From Caulobacter sp048541825 (GTDB lineage Bacteria > Pseudomonadota > Alphaproteobacteria > Caulobacterales > Caulobacteraceae): DNA of 64,000 nt. Below the pieces are notes generated by a model. It made no database searches and had not been told where the DNA came from. It saw only the letters and a program-made list of their open reading frames with translations. Below, piece by piece: positions 16,811-24,749 of the stretch. The position numbers and the translations under genes were made by a program. Within the stretch, counting starts at the first letter, position 1. Every line of letters starts with the position of its first letter. Location of the stretch: contig NZ_CP183332.1 of NCBI RefSeq assembly GCF_048541825.1, forward strand, positions 3,038,001 to 3,102,000, in the 5' to 3' direction.

Positions 16811-17563
16811 TTAAAAACTCAGCAGATCCCTAAGCTTGCCTGCATTGCGGCGCGAGATTTCCAGGCGCTTGCCGTCGAGCATGGTGACTTCGAAACCCTC
16901 GCTTATCGATTCCTCGATGCTACGGATGGCTTGCAGGTTCACCAGGTGCTGACGACTGGCTCGAAAGAAGACGGCCCTCGGCAGCCTCTCTTCGATCTGA
17001 TTCATGGACTTTTTGACGTAGGCATTCTTGATTGCGCCGCCAGCCCTGTCTGGAAAGTACATCCGGACATAGTTTTTACAGCTCTCGATGTAGAGAATTG
17101 AGCTCAGAGCGACCAGGTGGCAATGGTCACCGTCCTTAATGAATATCTTGCTGTTGATGTCCAGCGTCGGCTTGGCCTCGGTCGAGTCGGGCTCTGACTC
17201 CGGCTCGCCAGATAGCTTGGCCAAAGCCTGCGCCAGCCGCAGCGGGCTGATCGGCTTTAGCAAATAGTCGACTGTATTGAAGTCGAAGGAGCGGATCGCG
17301 TACTCCGAGTAGGCGGTGGTGAAGACGATCCGGGGCGTATAGTCGAGCCGCTCGAGTAATCCGAACCCGTCTTCGCCGGGCATGTGAATGTCGAGAAAGA
17401 GCAACTCGGGCCGCAGTTGCTCGATCAGCACAAAAGCATTTTCTGCATTGTCGGCCTGACCCAGAACGTCAATCTGGTCGCTAAACTCGGCCAGCATGCG
17501 CACCAGGCCCTCCCGAGCGAGGCGCGAGTCCTCGATCACCAGCGTTCTTATCCTTGACATCAC
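16811..17563 (-). CDS. LytTR-type response regulator
   Basis: The 250 residues begin with a receiver domain (IRTLVIEDSRLAREGLVRML, phospho-acceptor Asp in LLFLDIHMPGEDG, Lys in YLLKPISPLR) and end with a LytTR DNA-binding domain from about residue 145 (HCHLVALSSILYIESCKNYV, FFRASRQHLVNLQAIRSIEE). It is the LytR/AlgR kind, controlling transcription on phosphorylation. Its start overlaps the stop of the upstream histidine kinase gene by 4 bp, so the two are partners in one operon. Targets are unknown; it stands between the galactoside and the peptide loci and could serve either. Confidence 0.93.
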   Translation of the reverse strand: MMSRIRTLVIEDSRLAREGLVRMLAEFSDQIDVLGQADNAENAFVLIEQLRPELLFLDIHMPGEDGFGLLERLDYTPRIVFTTAYSEYAIRSFDFNTVDYLLKPISPLRLAQALAKLSGEPESEPDSTEAKPTLDINSKIFIKDGDHCHLVALSSILYIESCKNYVRMYFPDRAGGAIKNAYVKKSMNQIEERLPRAVFFRASRQHLVNLQAIRSIEESISEGFEVTMLDGKRLEISRRNAGKLRDLLSF

Positions 17564-18636
17564 GAAGCAAACTCCTTGGGCAGGCTCAGCTCGACCTGAA
17601 AGCGCCCCGTAGTCTGTTTAGTCTCGATTGCAGCGCGATCGCCGTACAACAGGCGCAGGCGGCGCTCAATGTTTGGCAGGCCCAAGCCAAGACATGGCTT
17701 CACCTTGGCCGGCGTGAGTGGCGTGTCATTGATGACTCTGAACATCAGGCTATCGCCGCGATCCTCTCCCACAACGCTGACCATCCCGCCGCGGGGTAGA
17801 TGATCAAGGCCATGCTTGATCGCGTTCTCGAGCAAGAGTTGCAAGACCATTGGCGGCAGCAAACAGCTGTGTATCGAAGCCGGAACGCTAAGCCTGAAGT
17901 CCAGCCGGTCCTCCATTTGAGTCCGCATGATGGAGATAAAGGCCTCGATGACGGACAGTTCCTGGCTCAGTCGTGTCTTGCTTTGCTGGCTGCTTTCGAG
18001 CGAGTAGCGCAGCAATTCGGACAGGGCCACGATCATCGCGTCGGCGCGGCCGCCATCTTCGTGAATCATGAAGCGGATGTTGTTGAGCGTATTGAACAGG
18101 AAATGCGGATTAAGCTGGTTGGCCAAACTGCTCAGTTGCGCGGCTTTCAGGCTCATCTGCAGACGCAGGTTTTGCAGCTCGCCCTCGCGGGCACGCTGCG
18201 CGGCTGCGGCGCTGAGATAGACGAAGGCCCAGGCGCCGATGAAGAGCTGCGCTTGCAGCCCGTTACCGAGGATGTTGCGCGCCAAAAAATCCAGGGTGTT
18301 GAATTCAGCCCGGCTGGCGCTGATCTGTTGCCAGAAGAACGGCATTACCAGGGCCGCCACCGCAGCCATCACGGCAAACCCGCTCAGGCTGCTATAGCCG
18401 ATGACGATGGGGACCAGGCGACCCATCGGCAGCCCGGCCCAGCGGTGCCGGAGATACAGCCAGCGAAAGCCCAGTACGGCCAGCGTGTAGGCCGGCATCC
18501 AGGCCAAGGTGGAGGCCAGGTTGTTGGCGTCAAGGCGGCCAAACAGCAAGATACTGAGCAGCGTGACCATGACGACGAACGCCATGGCCGCGCCGTGGTA
18601 GATCCAGAACTGCCGTTCGCGGGGGAAGAATTTCAT
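17560..18636 (-). CDS. LytS/YehU-type sensor histidine kinase
   Basis: About 358 residues. Roughly five hydrophobic segments (from FWIYHGAAMAFVVMVTLLS to about residue 175) form an N-terminal membrane part without a recognisable sensor domain. A short coiled linker leads to the phospho-accepting motif NQLNPHFLFNTLNNIRF and to a HATPase domain with LLLENAIKHGL and GLGLPNIERRL. This is the His_kinase family that pairs with LytTR regulators. Start MKFFPRERQ at 18636 is chosen because the 49 residues further up are not family-like and overlap the leader of the gene. It follows the M13 peptidase gene by 49 bp and may be co-transcribed with it. Confidence 0.92.
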   Translation of the reverse strand: MKFFPRERQFWIYHGAAMAFVVMVTLLSILLFGRLDANNLASTLAWMPAYTLAVLGFRWLYLRHRWAGLPMGRLVPIVIGYSSLSGFAVMAAVAALVMPFFWQQISASRAEFNTLDFLARNILGNGLQAQLFIGAWAFVYLSAAAAQRAREGELQNLRLQMSLKAAQLSSLANQLNPHFLFNTLNNIRFMIHEDGGRADAMIVALSELLRYSLESSQQSKTRLSQELSVIEAFISIMRTQMEDRLDFRLSVPASIHSCLLPPMVLQLLLENAIKHGLDHLPRGGMVSVVGEDRGDSLMFRVINDTPLTPAKVKPCLGLGLPNIERRLRLLYGDRAAIETKQTTGRFQVELSLPKEFAS

Positions 18637-18685
18637 CGGGGGAGCTGAGTTTCCAACGGACGGAGATGCAAGCGGATTGACAGGC

Positions 18686-20722
18686 TCACCACAGACGTAC
18701 GCGCTCAGCGGCGGGTTTGAACATCTTGTCCCCGGCCTGGGTCCCGAAAGCTTCGTGGAAGCCGTCGATGTTTCGGGCTGCACCGTTGGCGCGGAATTCC
18801 GGCGGTGAATGGGGATCCGAAGTCAGCAGCTGCAGGGTGCGCTCATCGCGGCGCTTGACGCGCCAGCTCTGCGCGAAGCTCAGGAACAGGCGCTGCTCTC
18901 CGGTATAGCCGTCCATTCGCGGGGCCGGTTTGCCATGCAGGCTGGTTTGATAGGCCTTGAACGCAATCTGCAGGCCGACCAGATCGGCGATGTTCTCGGG
19001 CAGGGTCAACTGGCCGTTCACGGTCTTGCCCGGCAGCGCTTCAAAGGCGTTGAACTGCTCCGACAGCTTGGCGCCGAGTGCCGCAAAGGTCTGGCGATCG
19101 GCCTCACCCCACCACTGCCTCATCACGCCGTCGCCGTCGAACTGAGACCCCATATTGTCGAAGCCGTGGCTGATCTCGTGGCCGATGGTTGCACCGATAG
19201 CGCCGTAGTTGACCGCATCATCGGCCCGCATATCGAACAACGGGGCCTGCAGAATGCCGGCCGTCAGAATGATCTCGTTGCCCATGGGGTCATAGAAGGC
19301 GTTGACCTCCAGCGGCGACATTGCCCAAGCCTTGCGATCCATGGGTTTACCGGCAGCAGCCGCCTTGTGCTCCCAGTCGAACCGCTTGGCCCGTTGCTGG
19401 TTGCCGAAGGCGTCGCCGGCGCGCACGTCCAATGCGGCATAGTCACGCCAGCTGTCAGGGTGACCGATCTTGGCCTTGTACTTCGAAAGCTTGTCCAGGG
19501 CGGCCGCCTTGGTGGACGGTTCCATCCAGCTGTTGTCCGCCATCAGCTGCTGGTAGGCGGCCAGCACGTTATGGAAAATGGCCTCGACCTTCTGTTTGTG
19601 CGCGGCCGGAAAGTGACGCTCCACATATTGCTGCGCCAGGGGTTCGTTGAGCGCCCAGGTGACCTGCCCGAGCGCGCGCTCGGCCCGGGGTTGCTCGACC
19701 TGCGCCCCGGTGATGGCCTTGCCGTGAAAGGCGAAGTGCGCGGCGCGAAATTCGGCCGGCAAGACCTGCGCGGCCGAGTCCAGGCTGCGGAGTGTGAAAT
19801 AGGCCTTCCAGTCGGCCAAAGGCAGATCGGCAAAGAGCCGGGCGGTCGCGATGGCGGTGTTCAGTTGCGTCACGGTGACCTTGTCGCCGCGGGAGATCTT
19901 GGCTGCGGCCAGAAAGGCCTCCCAGTCGAAGCCGGGGGCTTTGACCATCAGTTCCTCAGCCGTCAGCGGATTGTACATTCTGGACGGATCCCGCGCTTCG
20001 CTCAAAGGCGCGTGCGTTTGAGCCAGGCGCGTTTCCAGGTCCAGGACGCGTTGCGCCATCTCGGCGGGCCTGGCCTGACCGGAGAGCTGGGCCAACCGTG
20101 TGAGATAGGTCAGGTACGCGGCGCGGGCGTTGCCGAGTTCAGCATCGTCCAGCTTCAGATAGTAGTCGCGGTCGGGCAGCCCCAGGCCGCCTTGCCAGGC
20201 CATGACGCGGTTCAGGCCGGGATCCATGAAGTCGGCAAAGCCGCCCCAGAGCCAGATTGGCGTTTCGATCTGGCCTTGGGCGCTGCCGACCCAGGTCGCG
20301 AGTTGCCGCGACGTCTCGATCGCGGCGATTTGGGCCAGCAAGGGCTTGATAGGCTTCAGGCCGGCTTTCTCGATAGCGACGGTGTCCTCATAGGCGGCGT
20401 AGTAGTCGCTGACTTTTTGTCCGCTGGAGCCTTTCGCCTGTGGCTTGATCGCCAAGTCTTGAAGGATCTTGCGGATGCGCTGATCGACGACCGCAGGCAT
20501 ATCGGCGCCGACCAACTCGGCCTTGTCAGCCGGGATCGCGGCGGTCCGCAGCCAGTTGCCGCTACTGTGGCGATAGAGATCGTCCTGAGCGCGCACCGCC
20601 TGATCGAACCCCGGCAGATCCAGCCCGGATCGGACCTGCGCAGCCTGAGCCTGTTCTGCGCCGACGCCGACTTGAAGGAGCAGGGTAAGGCAGCTGAGTT
20701 TCAGAAGGGTCGTGGGATTCAT
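18686..20722 (-). CDS. M13 family metallopeptidase (neprilysin/PepO-like)
   Basis: About 678 residues with a signal peptide (MNPTTLLKLSCLTLLLQVGV, then AQA). M13 hallmarks are all present: NAFYDPMGNEI (substrate-binding NAxY), the zinc motif IGHEISHGFD (HExxH), ENIADLVG (third zinc ligand, ExxxD) and a C-terminal KPAAERVRLW in place of the usual CRVW ending. Such enzymes cleave short peptides on the amino side of hydrophobic residues in the periplasm. The extra 64 residues of open frame before MNPTT lack family similarity. A peptidase next to a LytS/LytR pair and upstream of a cyanophycin-type operon suggests a general peptide-use neighbourhood. Confidence 0.95.
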   Translation of the reverse strand: MNPTTLLKLSCLTLLLQVGVGAEQAQAAQVRSGLDLPGFDQAVRAQDDLYRHSSGNWLRTAAIPADKAELVGADMPAVVDQRIRKILQDLAIKPQAKGSSGQKVSDYYAAYEDTVAIEKAGLKPIKPLLAQIAAIETSRQLATWVGSAQGQIETPIWLWGGFADFMDPGLNRVMAWQGGLGLPDRDYYLKLDDAELGNARAAYLTYLTRLAQLSGQARPAEMAQRVLDLETRLAQTHAPLSEARDPSRMYNPLTAEELMVKAPGFDWEAFLAAAKISRGDKVTVTQLNTAIATARLFADLPLADWKAYFTLRSLDSAAQVLPAEFRAAHFAFHGKAITGAQVEQPRAERALGQVTWALNEPLAQQYVERHFPAAHKQKVEAIFHNVLAAYQQLMADNSWMEPSTKAAALDKLSKYKAKIGHPDSWRDYAALDVRAGDAFGNQQRAKRFDWEHKAAAAGKPMDRKAWAMSPLEVNAFYDPMGNEIILTAGILQAPLFDMRADDAVNYGAIGATIGHEISHGFDNMGSQFDGDGVMRQWWGEADRQTFAALGAKLSEQFNAFEALPGKTVNGQLTLPENIADLVGLQIAFKAYQTSLHGKPAPRMDGYTGEQRLFLSFAQSWRVKRRDERTLQLLTSDPHSPPEFRANGAARNIDGFHEAFGTQAGDKMFKPAAERVRLW

Positions 20723-21052
20723 GGGGCGCCTGCGTGTCGGAAGGATGAGCGTTGTTCGCGCTGAGGACTTCCAGTGTCCCGACAAGCAAGCGGCTTTGGC
20801 CAAAAAGGTGCCGAGCGGCGATCGGCGGGGATGAGCGGCGGTGAGCACAATGCGATCCATGCCGACCTCGCCAGTGCTCTGGCCGGCGCCGACCCTTGCT
20901 GAGGCTGCAAACACGTCGTTCCCGGCGGCGCCCTGGCCAAGGGTAGGGCGTCAGCGGCGCTGACCTGCCCTACATCCTCCCCTACGGATCGACCTGGAAT
21001 GGCGGCGGTCGTAGCGCGGCGGCGTTGTTCGGCCAGAGCAGCGTCCGACGCC
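20723..21052. other. intergenic region with a dyad
   Basis: This 330-bp gap holds the promoter side of the M13 peptidase gene and the end of the isoaspartyl peptidase transcript. A dyad at 20943-20973 pairs GTAGGGC with GCCCTAC and, inside, TCAGCG with CGCTGA. No T-run follows on either strand, so it is at best a weak terminator. No gene is supported here. Confidence 0.4.
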
Positions 21053-21937
21053 CTACACCTGCGCCCAAGCTTCGAACGCTGAACCGGCTGCGGCCCGCTT
21101 CAGACCGGGAGAGTTGAACACAAATGCGACCTGGCCGGCGCGATTGACCGCGATGACGCCGCCGTCGCCGCCCAGCCTGCCGACGCTGTCGATCATGCCC
21201 TGACAGGCGTCCTCCAGGGACTCGCCGAGATAGCGTCGTCGCGCGGACACATCGAAGGCCGCGGCCGTCAGGATGAAGAATTCTCCGACCCCCGTGCAGG
21301 ACACGGCGACCTCCTCGTCGGCCCAGACCCCGGCCCCGGGTATGGGCGTGTCGCCTACCCTGCCCGGCCTCTTGCCAAACACCCCGCCGGTTGATGTCGC
21401 TGCAGCCAGGGCTCCGGTCAGATCAAGAGCGGCCGCGCCAACCGTACCGTGCGCCAGAGCCTGGGTTTCCGCCTCAATATCGGCGGCGGTGATCCCGACG
21501 GGCATCCGGAAGAAGCTTGCTGGATCCATGATCTGCGTCAGGCCCTGCTGGCGGGCAAAATCGGACGCGCCCTGCCCGGCCAACAGGACATGGGGCGTTG
21601 CCTCCATCACCCGGCGGGCCGCCGCGATCGGGCTGGCGGCGTCACGGATGGCGCAGACGGCTCCGGCCTTGCGGCGTGCGCCGTCCATGATCGAGGCGTC
21701 CATCTCGACAAGCCCACTGGCGTTGGGCGCCGAGCCGCGCCCGGCGACGTAGAGACCGCTGGCCTCCATCTCGATCACCGCGATCTCCACCGCATCAACG
21801 GCCGACAGTCCATCGGCCAACTGCGCGGACATCCGCGCCGCCAGATCGCGGAGGTGGTCGGTCGCCTCGCGGTAGTCGCGTCCGGGAATGACGCCCGCAC
21901 CGCCGTGCAAGGCGATCACATGGGGGGTAGAGTTCAT
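21053..21937 (-). CDS. iaaA: isoaspartyl peptidase / L-asparaginase (Ntn hydrolase)
   Basis: The 294 residues have the plant-type asparaginase pattern: HVIALHGGAGVIP at the start, GSAPNASGLVEMDASIMDG, the autocleavage/nucleophile site HGTVGAAALD (Thr of GTVGA becomes the N-terminus of the beta subunit), STGGVFGKRPGRVGDTPIPG and CTGVGEFFI. Family members split beta-aspartyl dipeptides, including beta-Asp-Arg from cyanophycin, into Asp and the partner amino acid. No signal peptide is present, so it is cytoplasmic. It starts 7 bp after the cyanophycinase stop and is the last gene of that operon. The 66 residues of open frame before MNSTPHV overlap the cyanophycinase gene and are not used. Confidence 0.94.
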   Translation of the reverse strand: MNSTPHVIALHGGAGVIPGRDYREATDHLRDLAARMSAQLADGLSAVDAVEIAVIEMEASGLYVAGRGSAPNASGLVEMDASIMDGARRKAGAVCAIRDAASPIAAARRVMEATPHVLLAGQGASDFARQQGLTQIMDPASFFRMPVGITAADIEAETQALAHGTVGAAALDLTGALAAATSTGGVFGKRPGRVGDTPIPGAGVWADEEVAVSCTGVGEFFILTAAAFDVSARRRYLGESLEDACQGMIDSVGRLGGDGGVIAVNRAGQVAFVFNSPGLKRAAAGSAFEAWAQV

Positions 21938-21944
21938 CTGTAAC

Positions 21945-23195
21945 CTACGGTCTGAAAACGACATGGACGGGAGAGACGTCGAAGGCCACGTCGACGATCG
22001 TGTCGCGATCGCGCCCCTGGGCGTCACGGCCCTGATACGCAGCAGAGGACGGCGTGCGGGCAAAGCCAAAGCGTATGCCCGCGCCGCCGGGCAGGAACGA
22101 CGGGCGCTCGATGCGGGTGGAAGCCGCCACCCCAACCAGATCCTCGGCCAGCCAAGCGTCCAGGCGCTGAGCCGGCGCGGCCAGCCCTTCGGCGACGCGA
22201 AGCCGGGCTGTCGCCGACGCAGAGGGCTTGAGCCGTTGCTTGTAGCCGGCAGGGGTCACAGCCAGGGTCGCCAGATCCACCCTATCGCCTCCGCTGATGA
22301 AATGCAGATGCGCTTGCCGCAGGTGAAGGGCGCTATCCCGGACATCGATCAGGGCCGAACGCTCGTCAAGGATGGTAACCCCGCCCGCCCCGATCGCCCT
22401 GGCGCTGCGCGTCGCCAGATCAATCACCAGGGCCGTATTCTCGTCGATGCCGAAGCCGATGCGCTGGCTGAGCGGCAGGGTCGCGACCGCCCGCGCCAGG
22501 CGTCCCAGGCGCGCCCGGCGATCAAAGTGCTGATCGACCAGACCGCCGGTGAAGAAGCCCAGCCCTCGGCCCATGGCCAGGGCCTCGCCATCTGCTGTCT
22601 CGGTCGCGCCCAGCGGCCGCAACAGGGCGGGCAGGCTGTCGCCCTGCAGAATCATGGCCTCGCTCATGATGGCGGCGCCGGCGCTGGTTCCGCCGATCAC
22701 GGCCCCCTGGGCCAGGCGCGCGCGCAAGGCTATGAGCAGAGGGGTGTCCTCCCCTTTTGCCGTCTTGAGGGTGGCGACAATGCGGGCCTGATCGCCCCCC
22801 ACGAACCACACGCCGTCAGCCGGGGCGGCCTTGGCCACCTCCTCCGGCGCTGAGCCCCCAGACGCCCAGAGCGACTCGTCGATGTCCGCCGTACCCGGAT
22901 CATCGCGCACGGCGACCCTGGCCACAGCAATCTGATCGGCGCCGACGCCGCGACGCTGCAGCTGCTGAGCGAAGGATTGGGCCGAGTCGCTGGGCGCGCC
23001 CGAGGCTGCCGGAATGATCAGGAAGCGTGGCGCAACGCCTGGCGGCGCATGCGCTCTGGCGGCATCGATGAAGGCGGCGTGGACGGCGTCGTTGTCGCGC
23101 GACAGCGCACCACCGACGATGACCAGGGTCCCGCCCTGCGCGGCGGCGGGGCCTGCGATCAGGCCGCCCAGAAGCAAGATCAGCAAGCCGCGCAT
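21945..23195 (-). CDS. exported cyanophycinase-like S51 peptidase
   Basis: About 416 residues with a signal peptide (MRGLLILLLGGLIAGPAAAQ). The S51 core has GTLVIVGGALSRDNDAVHAA, FLIIPAASGAPSDS, VWFVGGDQARI, the serine nucleophile elbow VIGGTSAGAAIMSE, LVDQHFDRRARLGRL and IGFGIDENTALVID, which fits cyanophycinases rather than dipeptidase E. These serine enzymes cut cyanophycin into beta-Asp-Arg dipeptides. The exported form has about 130 extra C-terminal residues of unknown role compared with cytosolic cyanophycinases. Its ATG shares one base with the stop of the upstream permease gene. Confidence 0.88.
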   Translation of the reverse strand: MRGLLILLLGGLIAGPAAAQGGTLVIVGGALSRDNDAVHAAFIDAARAHAPPGVAPRFLIIPAASGAPSDSAQSFAQQLQRRGVGADQIAVARVAVRDDPGTADIDESLWASGGSAPEEVAKAAPADGVWFVGGDQARIVATLKTAKGEDTPLLIALRARLAQGAVIGGTSAGAAIMSEAMILQGDSLPALLRPLGATETADGEALAMGRGLGFFTGGLVDQHFDRRARLGRLARAVATLPLSQRIGFGIDENTALVIDLATRSARAIGAGGVTILDERSALIDVRDSALHLRQAHLHFISGGDRVDLATLAVTPAGYKQRLKPSASATARLRVAEGLAAPAQRLDAWLAEDLVGVAASTRIERPSFLPGGAGIRFGFARTPSSAAYQGRDAQGRDRDTIVDVAFDVSPVHVVFRP

Positions 23196-24685
23196 CAGCG
23201 GTATCCGATCAGTTGGGCGACCAGCACGAAAGCCGCCGCCATCACCAGCAAGCCGGCCAGCGGCTTCCAGATGAAGGCCAGCCAGGTCGAAAAGCCCAGA
23301 CGCCCGGCCGCCAGGCAGCCCATCAGGGACGCCGAAGTCGGGGCGATGATGTTGGTCAGGCCATCGCCCAGCTGGAAGGCCAGAACAGCGGTCTGGCGCG
23401 TGACGCCCGACAGGTCCGACAGAGGCGCCATCAGGGGCATGGTCAGGGCCGCCTGGCCAGAGCCCGAGACGATCAGCAGATTGATGCCGCTCTGAAAGCC
23501 CAGCATGCCCCAGGCCGTCGCCCAGTTGGGCAGAAGCGCGGTCAGACCGCTCATCTCGTGCAGCAAGGCGTTGAGCAGGCTCCACTGGTCGGGCTTGTCG
23601 CCGCCGAGCATCAGGATGATCCCCTTGGCGACGCCGACCACCAGCGCAGCCGGGGCCAGCTGGGCCGCGCCGTCGCTGAAAGCCCGCACCAGGTCGTTGG
23701 CGTCGACCCCGCCCAGTTTGAACACGCGGCCAACCAACCCCGCCGCAAGGCCCAGCGCAAAGAACTGGGCGGCGATTTCGGCCAGATAGTAGCCCTTGGC
23801 GACCACGCCCCAAGCCACCCAGGCCACAGTCAGCAGCAGAAGAATCAGGATGATGGCGTCGCCGGCCCCGAACCGCCCGACCGCGCCGACGCTCGCCTTG
23901 TCGCGCCAGAGCGCGTCGGAGGCATAGGCCTTTGACAGGGTCGGCGTCAGACGGACGCGGCGGGCGTACCACCACAGATAGGCCAGGCCCGCGCCGGTGA
24001 AGACCAGCCACATGACGATCCGCAGGCCCATCCCCGACAGAACCGGCAGGCCCGAAATGCTCTGGGCGATCACCAGGCCGAAGGGGTTCATCCACGAGGC
24101 CGAGAAGCCGATCTGGGTCGCGACGTAGCAGGTCAGCATGCCGGTGATGGAGTCATAGCCGCTGCGCACCAGCACCGGCGTGACGATCAGGCTGATGGCG
24201 ATGGCCTCTTCGCTCATGCCAAACACGGCGCCGGCCAGGGAAAAGGCCGCGAACAGGCCCAGGATCAAAAGCTCGTTCGGCTTTGATTTGGGATCGGCCG
24301 GGTTGCCGATCAGGCCGGTCAGGGCACGGTCAACGGCGCCGGTGCGCATGATGACGCCGAACACCCCGCCGATCACCAGGATGAACGCCATCAGGCCCAC
24401 GGTGGCCGAGCCGCGGTCGCCGGTGACCAGGCCCTCGAACGGGAAGTTCAAGAGGCCGACATGGCCCTCGGAGCCGAAGATCGGTGCGCCCTTCGGCTGG
24501 GCGGCGGCGGCATAGGCCGCCGGGTCGATGCGGCCGGACGGCGCCAACCCATACCGACCGGGTGCAAACAGCCAGGTGCTGGCATAGGCCGCCAGCGCCA
24601 GGATCAGCAGGATCAGGAAGGTGTCCGGGATCTTGCTCTTGATCGCAGGCGGCGAGGGATCGGACTCGGAATTGGGCGGGGCCAT
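23195..24685 (-). CDS. YfcC-family permease (arginine/dipeptide type)
   Basis: The 496 residues form about 12 hydrophobic segments. Family features of YfcC/DcuC-like carriers are FGMSEEAIAISLIVTPVLV, TQIGFSASWMNPFGLVIAQ, APAALVVGVAKGIILML, INLLIVSGSGQAALTMPLMA and LGDGLTNIIAPTSASLMGCL, two inverted halves each with a re-entrant-like loop. YfcC proteins are associated with arginine/ornithine or peptide transport; in this operon the likely cargo is beta-Asp-Arg or arginine, which is inference. A strong hairpin with a T-run lies just upstream of the start, so expression is probably lower than that of the receptor gene. Confidence 0.88.
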   Translation of the reverse strand: MAPPNSESDPSPPAIKSKIPDTFLILLILALAAYASTWLFAPGRYGLAPSGRIDPAAYAAAAQPKGAPIFGSEGHVGLLNFPFEGLVTGDRGSATVGLMAFILVIGGVFGVIMRTGAVDRALTGLIGNPADPKSKPNELLILGLFAAFSLAGAVFGMSEEAIAISLIVTPVLVRSGYDSITGMLTCYVATQIGFSASWMNPFGLVIAQSISGLPVLSGMGLRIVMWLVFTGAGLAYLWWYARRVRLTPTLSKAYASDALWRDKASVGAVGRFGAGDAIILILLLLTVAWVAWGVVAKGYYLAEIAAQFFALGLAAGLVGRVFKLGGVDANDLVRAFSDGAAQLAPAALVVGVAKGIILMLGGDKPDQWSLLNALLHEMSGLTALLPNWATAWGMLGFQSGINLLIVSGSGQAALTMPLMAPLSDLSGVTRQTAVLAFQLGDGLTNIIAPTSASLMGCLAAGRLGFSTWLAFIWKPLAGLLVMAAAFVLVAQLIGYR

Positions 24686-24696
24686 GGACAGTGCTC

Positions 24697-24739
24697 GGAA
24701 AAGGCCGCCGCTTCGGGCGCGAAAGCCCGAAGCGGCGGC
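24697..24739 (-). terminator. intra-operon terminator/attenuator after TonB receptor
   Basis: A perfect 15-bp stem (24704-24718 with 24725-24739) and GCGAAA loop is followed on the minus strand by CTTTTCC. It stands between the receptor stop (24750) and the permease start (24685). It resembles the hairpin after the other receptor at 13438. Partial read-through would set a high receptor to enzyme ratio. Confidence 0.85.
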
Positions 24740-24749
24740 GACGCCAGGG

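Noticed and set aside
18809..20764. 651-codon open frame on the + strand opposite the M13 peptidase
   Set aside because: Antisense of a gene with complete zinc motifs; no domain or start signal of its own.
20943..20973. Dyad as Rho-independent terminator of the isoaspartyl peptidase gene
   Set aside because: Stem is interrupted and no T-run follows; reported only as a dyad in the gap.
23198..24095. N-terminal ~300-codon extension of the cyanophycinase frame
   Set aside because: This part overlaps the YfcC permease gene in another frame; the signal peptide at MRGLLILLLGG marks the true start at 23195.
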